A stretch of DNA of 7,098 nucleotides from Acidobacteria bacterium AH-259-L09. GTDB taxonomy: Bacteria; Acidobacteriota; UBA6911; RPQK01. This document shows, piece by piece, positions 4,708 to 7,098 of this stretch. A program made the position numbers and the translations under genes. Within the stretch, counting starts at the first letter, position 1. The number at the start of each line of letters is the position of its first letter. Under the pieces are notes generated by a model. The model was not told the DNA's origin, did not search any database, and was given only the letters and a program-made list of their open reading frames with translations. Where the stretch lies: positions 1 through 7,098 of the forward strand of contig JALLOL010000129.1 of assembly GCA_027717875.1 (NCBI GenBank), read 5' to 3'.

Positions 4708-5669
4708 AAGACTTTCTTTCCTTAAAGGACCTGAATCCAGATCTGTGGAAGCAGCTGCTTCGTGTCAGCGCGGAAGTGAAGAATCACCCTGGCCATTTTC
4801 GCCAGATGCTGGCGGGCAAAAGCTCGGTATTGGTGTTTGAAAAATCCTCACTGAGGACGCGTCTTACCTTCGAGTTAGGAATGAAGCAACTGGGTGGGGA
4901 CGCCGTCTACCTGGACTACCAAGAGTCTCGTTTGGGTGGGCGTGAATCGCTCAGTGATGTGGCCCGGAATCTTGAGCGGTGGTTTGATTGCATTGTGGCT
5001 CGAACCTTCTCTCATGAAGCAGTCGTGCAGTTGGCCGAGTACGCGTCGGTTCCGGTCATCAATGGTTTAAGTGATGAAGAACATCCATGTCAGGCTCTGG
5101 CGGATGCTTTTACACTTATGGAGAAATGGGGAGAGCTGGAAGGGAAAACCCTGGCCTATGTGGGTGATGGGAATAACGTCTGTGTATCTCTCATTCATGC
5201 CGCCCTGTTATCTGGGATGTCCTTCGTCGCCATTACCCCCCACTCTCATCAGCCTGACCCAGAGGCCGTGAGAGACTTTGAGCGGTTTTCCAGTTCTTCT
5301 TTCTCTGCCCGCTATCAATGGACCGAGTCCCTGCAGGGGCTGCGAGGAGCGGATGTAGTCTATACCGATACCTGGGTCAGCATGGGGCAGGAAGATGAGA
5401 CCAGAGAGCGAGTTCGAACCTTTCAGGCCTACCAGGTGACCCCTGAAGTCATGGCGTCAACCGGGAAGGATTCCTACTTTATGCACTGTCTGCCTGCCCA
5501 TCGCAATCAGGAGGTGACCGATTCGGTCATCGACTCGCCTCAATCGCTGGTTTTTGAACAGGCGGAGAATCGGCTTCACGTCCAAAAAGCCCTGCTGCTC
5601 TTTCTCCTGGCCCCCAAAGAGCTGGATCGCTACTTTCAGCTTGGGAGGCTTGCCGCCTGGAAGAGCTGA
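4704..5669 (+). CDS. argF: Ornithine carbamoyltransferase ArgF
   Basis: This enzyme transfers the carbamoyl group of carbamoyl phosphate to ornithine, making citrulline; the family usually forms cytoplasmic trimers. From ATG 4704 it has 321 residues, the usual size. The carbamoyl phosphate loop reads FEKSSLRTR (45-53), with Leu where the textbook motif is STRTR. HPCQ (127-130), GDGNNV (154-159), DTWVSMGQE (222-230, ornithine-binding SMG loop) and HCLPAHR (261-267) are present. HCLPAHR and SMGQE favour ornithine over N-acetyl- or N-succinylornithine as substrate. The ATG overlaps the argH TGA in an ATGA, with AGGA at 4694-4697 as ribosome binding site. A TTG at 4677 would add nine unconserved residues. 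The 213-bp gap that follows has no convincing terminator: GAGAC/GTCTC (5707-5725) has only a 5-bp stem. Confidence 0.95.
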   Translation: MKDFLSLKDLNPDLWKQLLRVSAEVKNHPGHFRQMLAGKSSVLVFEKSSLRTRLTFELGMKQLGGDAVYLDYQESRLGGRESLSDVARNLERWFDCIVARTFSHEAVVQLAEYASVPVINGLSDEEHPCQALADAFTLMEKWGELEGKTLAYVGDGNNVCVSLIHAALLSGMSFVAITPHSHQPDPEAVRDFERFSSSSFSARYQWTESLQGLRGADVVYTDTWVSMGQEDETRERVRTFQAYQVTPEVMASTGKDSYFMHCLPAHRNQEVTDSVIDSPQSLVFEQAENRLHVQKALLLFLLAPKELDRYFQLGRLAAWKS

Positions 5670-5739
5670 CCCGCTGAACAACCTTTCAACCAGCACCTGG
5701 CCCGTCGAGACTGAAATTATGTCTCACAGCTCAATTTCT

Positions 5740-5769
5740 TTGACTTCTATTCTCAGAGTCCAGTATTTT
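5740..5769 (+). promoter_or_regulatory. Possible promoter of the Oar-like receptor gene
   Basis: TTGACT (5740-5745, 5 of 6) is followed after 18 bp by TATTTT (5764-5769, 4 of 6). Transcription from near 5776 would give a leader of about 107 nt carrying the whole octamer array. Spacing is one base longer than ideal and the -10 is moderate. Confidence 0.35.
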
Positions 5770-5793
5770 AGGTGAGTTTTACTCGCGGTGGGC

Positions 5794-5855
5794 GGGCTCA
5801 GGTGGTCAGCGGGTCAGGCGGTCAGGGGGTCAGCCGGTCAGGGGCTCAGCCGTCA
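5794..5855. repeat. Tandem octamer array, consensus SSGGTCAG
   Basis: Seven units in exact 8-bp register read GGGCTCAG, GTGGTCAG, CGGGTCAG, GCGGTCAG, GGGGTCAG, CCGGTCAG and GGGCTCAG (5794-5849), followed by a decayed eighth unit, CCGTCA. TCAG is constant; the first two or three bases of each unit are variable G or C. The array lies between argF and the receptor gene, probably in the receptor's leader. A 6-bp inverted repeat brackets it: AGGTGA at 5770-5775 and TCACCT at 5853-5858. Function unknown; the short register suggests slippage expansion. Confidence 0.8.
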
Positions 5856-5866
5856 CCTTTAGTCTT

Positions 5867-5876
5867 GGAGGGAGGA
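5867..5876 (+). promoter_or_regulatory. Strong ribosome binding site of the receptor gene
   Basis: GGAGGGAGGA contains two overlapping Shine-Dalgarno cores. The second GGAGG (5871-5875) ends 7 nt before ATG 5883, which is ideal spacing and fixes that start. It contrasts with the weak or absent sites before the antitoxin, mqnC, argR and argH genes. Confidence 0.8.
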
Positions 5877-5882
5877 TTCAGC

Positions 5883-7098
5883 ATGAGAAGGTTAGTTGTC
5901 ATTTGCTTGACGGTGGGACTCGCGGCAGGTTCTCTGCTTGCTCAAGCGCAGTCCAATACCGCTGATTTGTTGGGCGTCGTCAAAGATCAAACCGGAGCAG
6001 TCCTGCCAGGTGTAGACATTGGGGTCACAAATCTAGCGACCGGGTTCACGCGTTCTGGAGTCACCAACGACGAAGGAGCCTACCGAGTGCCCTTGATTCC
6101 ACCCGGCGAATATGAGGTTCGGGCCGGACTTCCCGGTTTCACAACCAAAATTTACCCAAGCGTTGTTCTGACCGTGGGACAGTATGCCAATCTCGATATC
6201 ACCTTGGAGGTTTCACCGGCGGAGACGGAAGTGATAGCGGTATCCAACACTGCCATTGTGGAACGAGAAAAAACCGTTCAGGCTTCGACCATCCAGGAAG
6301 TGGAAATCGACAATCTTCCCATTAACGGCCGTAATTATTTGGACTTCACCCTTTTGACTCCAGGTGTGAGCGATAAGAATGCCCTGGTAACCGCGGCAGC
6401 GGTTCAGACCCCTACCTCAGGTCTCTCCTTTGCCGGACAGGATCAGAGAAGCAACTACGTGACCATCGACGGTGCCGATAACATGGACGTCATTTCCAAT
6501 GGGGTGCGCTCTACGCTCAGCCAGGAGGCCATTCAAGAGTTTCAAATCAGCCGCAACACTTTCTCGGCTGAGTTCGGTCGTGCTCGGGCAGGGATGATCA
6601 ACATCGTTAGCAAGTCGGGCACCAATGACTTTCACGGCAACGCATTTTTCTTCTTCCGCAACAATTCTCTAGACGCTAGAAATGCCTTCGCCTTTGGACC
6701 CGGGCGCAGCCCCGTTGACCCTCCCTTTGAACGTTACCAGTGGGGCGGGACCCTCGGAGGTCCTATCGTCGAGGATAAGACCTTCTTTTTCGCCAACTAC
6801 GAGCGGCTGGATCGGGATGAATCAATCTTTGTGACTTTTCTTGAAGATGAAAGCATTTTCCAAGCGACCCCCTCCCAGCTAGAACTTTTCGCATTTCTAG
6901 GTTCGACAGGAGTTCCACCACTGCAACTGCTGGCGGCTGCCTTTATCAATCCGGATGTCGGAGTCTTAAATACGAAGCAGGCCAATTTCCCCGACACTCT
7001 CAACCTCTTCCAGAGTGAAAGTGGTGTTTTTCCTCTTACTGCAGATTCGGACACGGTTTCACTGAAGTTGGATCATCAGTTCTCCCAGAACAATCAAA
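5883..7098 (+). CDS. Oar-like TonB-dependent receptor, N-terminal 405 residues
   Basis: The open frame runs from ATG 5883 to the right edge without a stop. Residues 1-22 form a signal peptide (MRR, a hydrophobic stretch, LLAQAQ) with likely cleavage after Ala22. Residues about 25-110 are a carboxypeptidase-regulatory-like beta-sandwich (LLGVVKDQTGAVLPGVDIGVTN, GAYRVPLIPPGEYEVRA). The plug domain follows, with LPINGRNYLDFTLLTPGV (145-162), TIDGADN (194-200), QEAIQEFQISRNTFSAEFGRA (214-234) and SKSGTNDFHGN (243-253). The first barrel strands begin near LGGPIVEDKTFFFANYE (291-307). Full-length relatives run about 1000-1200 residues, so over half is missing. The protein should sit in the outer membrane; by family it may import or bind a substrate that the sequence does not reveal. 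No clear TonB box was recognised. It is not functionally linked to the arginine genes. Confidence 0.9.
   Translation, partial: MRRLVVICLTVGLAAGSLLAQAQSNTADLLGVVKDQTGAVLPGVDIGVTNLATGFTRSGVTNDEGAYRVPLIPPGEYEVRAGLPGFTTKIYPSVVLTVGQYANLDITLEVSPAETEVIAVSNTAIVEREKTVQASTIQEVEIDNLPINGRNYLDFTLLTPGVSDKNALVTAAAVQTPTSGLSFAGQDQRSNYVTIDGADNMDVISNGVRSTLSQEAIQEFQISRNTFSAEFGRARAGMINIVSKSGTNDFHGNAFFFFRNNSLDARNAFAFGPGRSPVDPPFERYQWGGTLGGPIVEDKTFFFANYERLDRDESIFVTFLEDESIFQATPSQLELFAFLGSTGVPPLQLLAAAFINPDVGVLNTKQANFPDTLNLFQSESGVFPLTADSDTVSLKLDHQFSQNNQ

Larger units (their letters stand above)
1622..5669 (+). other. Arginine operon argR-argG-argH-argF
   Basis: Four same-strand genes lie end to end: argR overlaps argG by 25 nt, argG and argH are 54 nt apart, and argH overlaps argF by 4 nt (ATGA). 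One promoter was seen, upstream of argR, and none inside. The genes cover the three steps from ornithine to arginine plus the arginine-responsive repressor. The ornithine-forming genes (argJ/A, argB, argC, argD) and carbamoyl phosphate synthetase are not here. The extent of the transcript is inferred from spacing; no clear terminator follows argF. Confidence 0.7.

Noticed and set aside
5707..5725. GAGAC/GTCTC hairpin after argF as a terminator
   Set aside because: The stem is only 5 bp with a 9-nt loop, and the T-rich stretch begins about nine bases after the stem.
5794..5855. Octamer array as a CRISPR array
   Set aside because: Units are 8 bp and directly adjacent, with no spacers and no cas genes; this is a simple tandem repeat.

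Overview
The window looks like a chromosomal segment from a diderm, menaquinone-making bacterium, most likely an Acidobacteriota member. The best evidence is the right-hand gene: a TonB-dependent receptor of the Oar-like type, with a carboxypeptidase-regulatory-like N-terminal domain and the LPINGRNYLDFTLLTPGV plug motif, typical of the large receptor families of Acidobacteria. A futalosine-pathway gene (mqnC) and a VapB-type antitoxin fit but are not diagnostic. The taxonomic call is inference from protein style.

Layout. 1-197 (minus): 5' part of a VapB-family antitoxin gene that runs off the left edge. 198-331: divergent intergenic region with a possible antitoxin promoter, a 6-bp inverted repeat and four degenerate heptamer repeats. 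332-1420 (plus): mqnC, a radical SAM enzyme of the futalosine menaquinone route. 1421-1633: a large imperfect palindrome made of two facing REP-like units, then a good sigma-70-type promoter whose -10 overlaps an AT-rich dyad. 1634-5669 (plus): an arginine operon in the order argR-argG-argH-argF. 5670-5882: a possible promoter, an array of eight GGTCAG-type octamers and a strong ribosome binding site. 5883-7098 (plus): the first 405 codons of the Oar-like receptor, cut by the right edge.

How the genes work together. ArgF makes citrulline from ornithine and carbamoyl phosphate, ArgG joins citrulline to aspartate, and ArgH splits argininosuccinate into arginine and fumarate, so the operon holds the last three steps of arginine synthesis. 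ArgR, the arginine-sensing repressor, is encoded first. A palindrome with the geometry of an ARG box lies across its promoter, so the operon is probably under ArgR feedback. argG overlaps the end of argR and argF overlaps the end of argH by 4 nt, as expected for translational coupling. The only gap in the operon, between argG and argH, holds a REP-like hairpin. It is preceded by a seven-codon reading frame (MNDRRER) that overlaps the argG stop and has three arginine codons.

No clearly new multi-gene system is visible. The most original signals are in the non-coding DNA: the Arg-rich mini-ORF plus hairpin between argG and argH, the three related REP-like units, and the two short-unit tandem arrays. 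No tRNA, rRNA, CRISPR array, insertion sequence or convincing intrinsic terminator was seen, and no gene-free stretch exceeds 300 bases.
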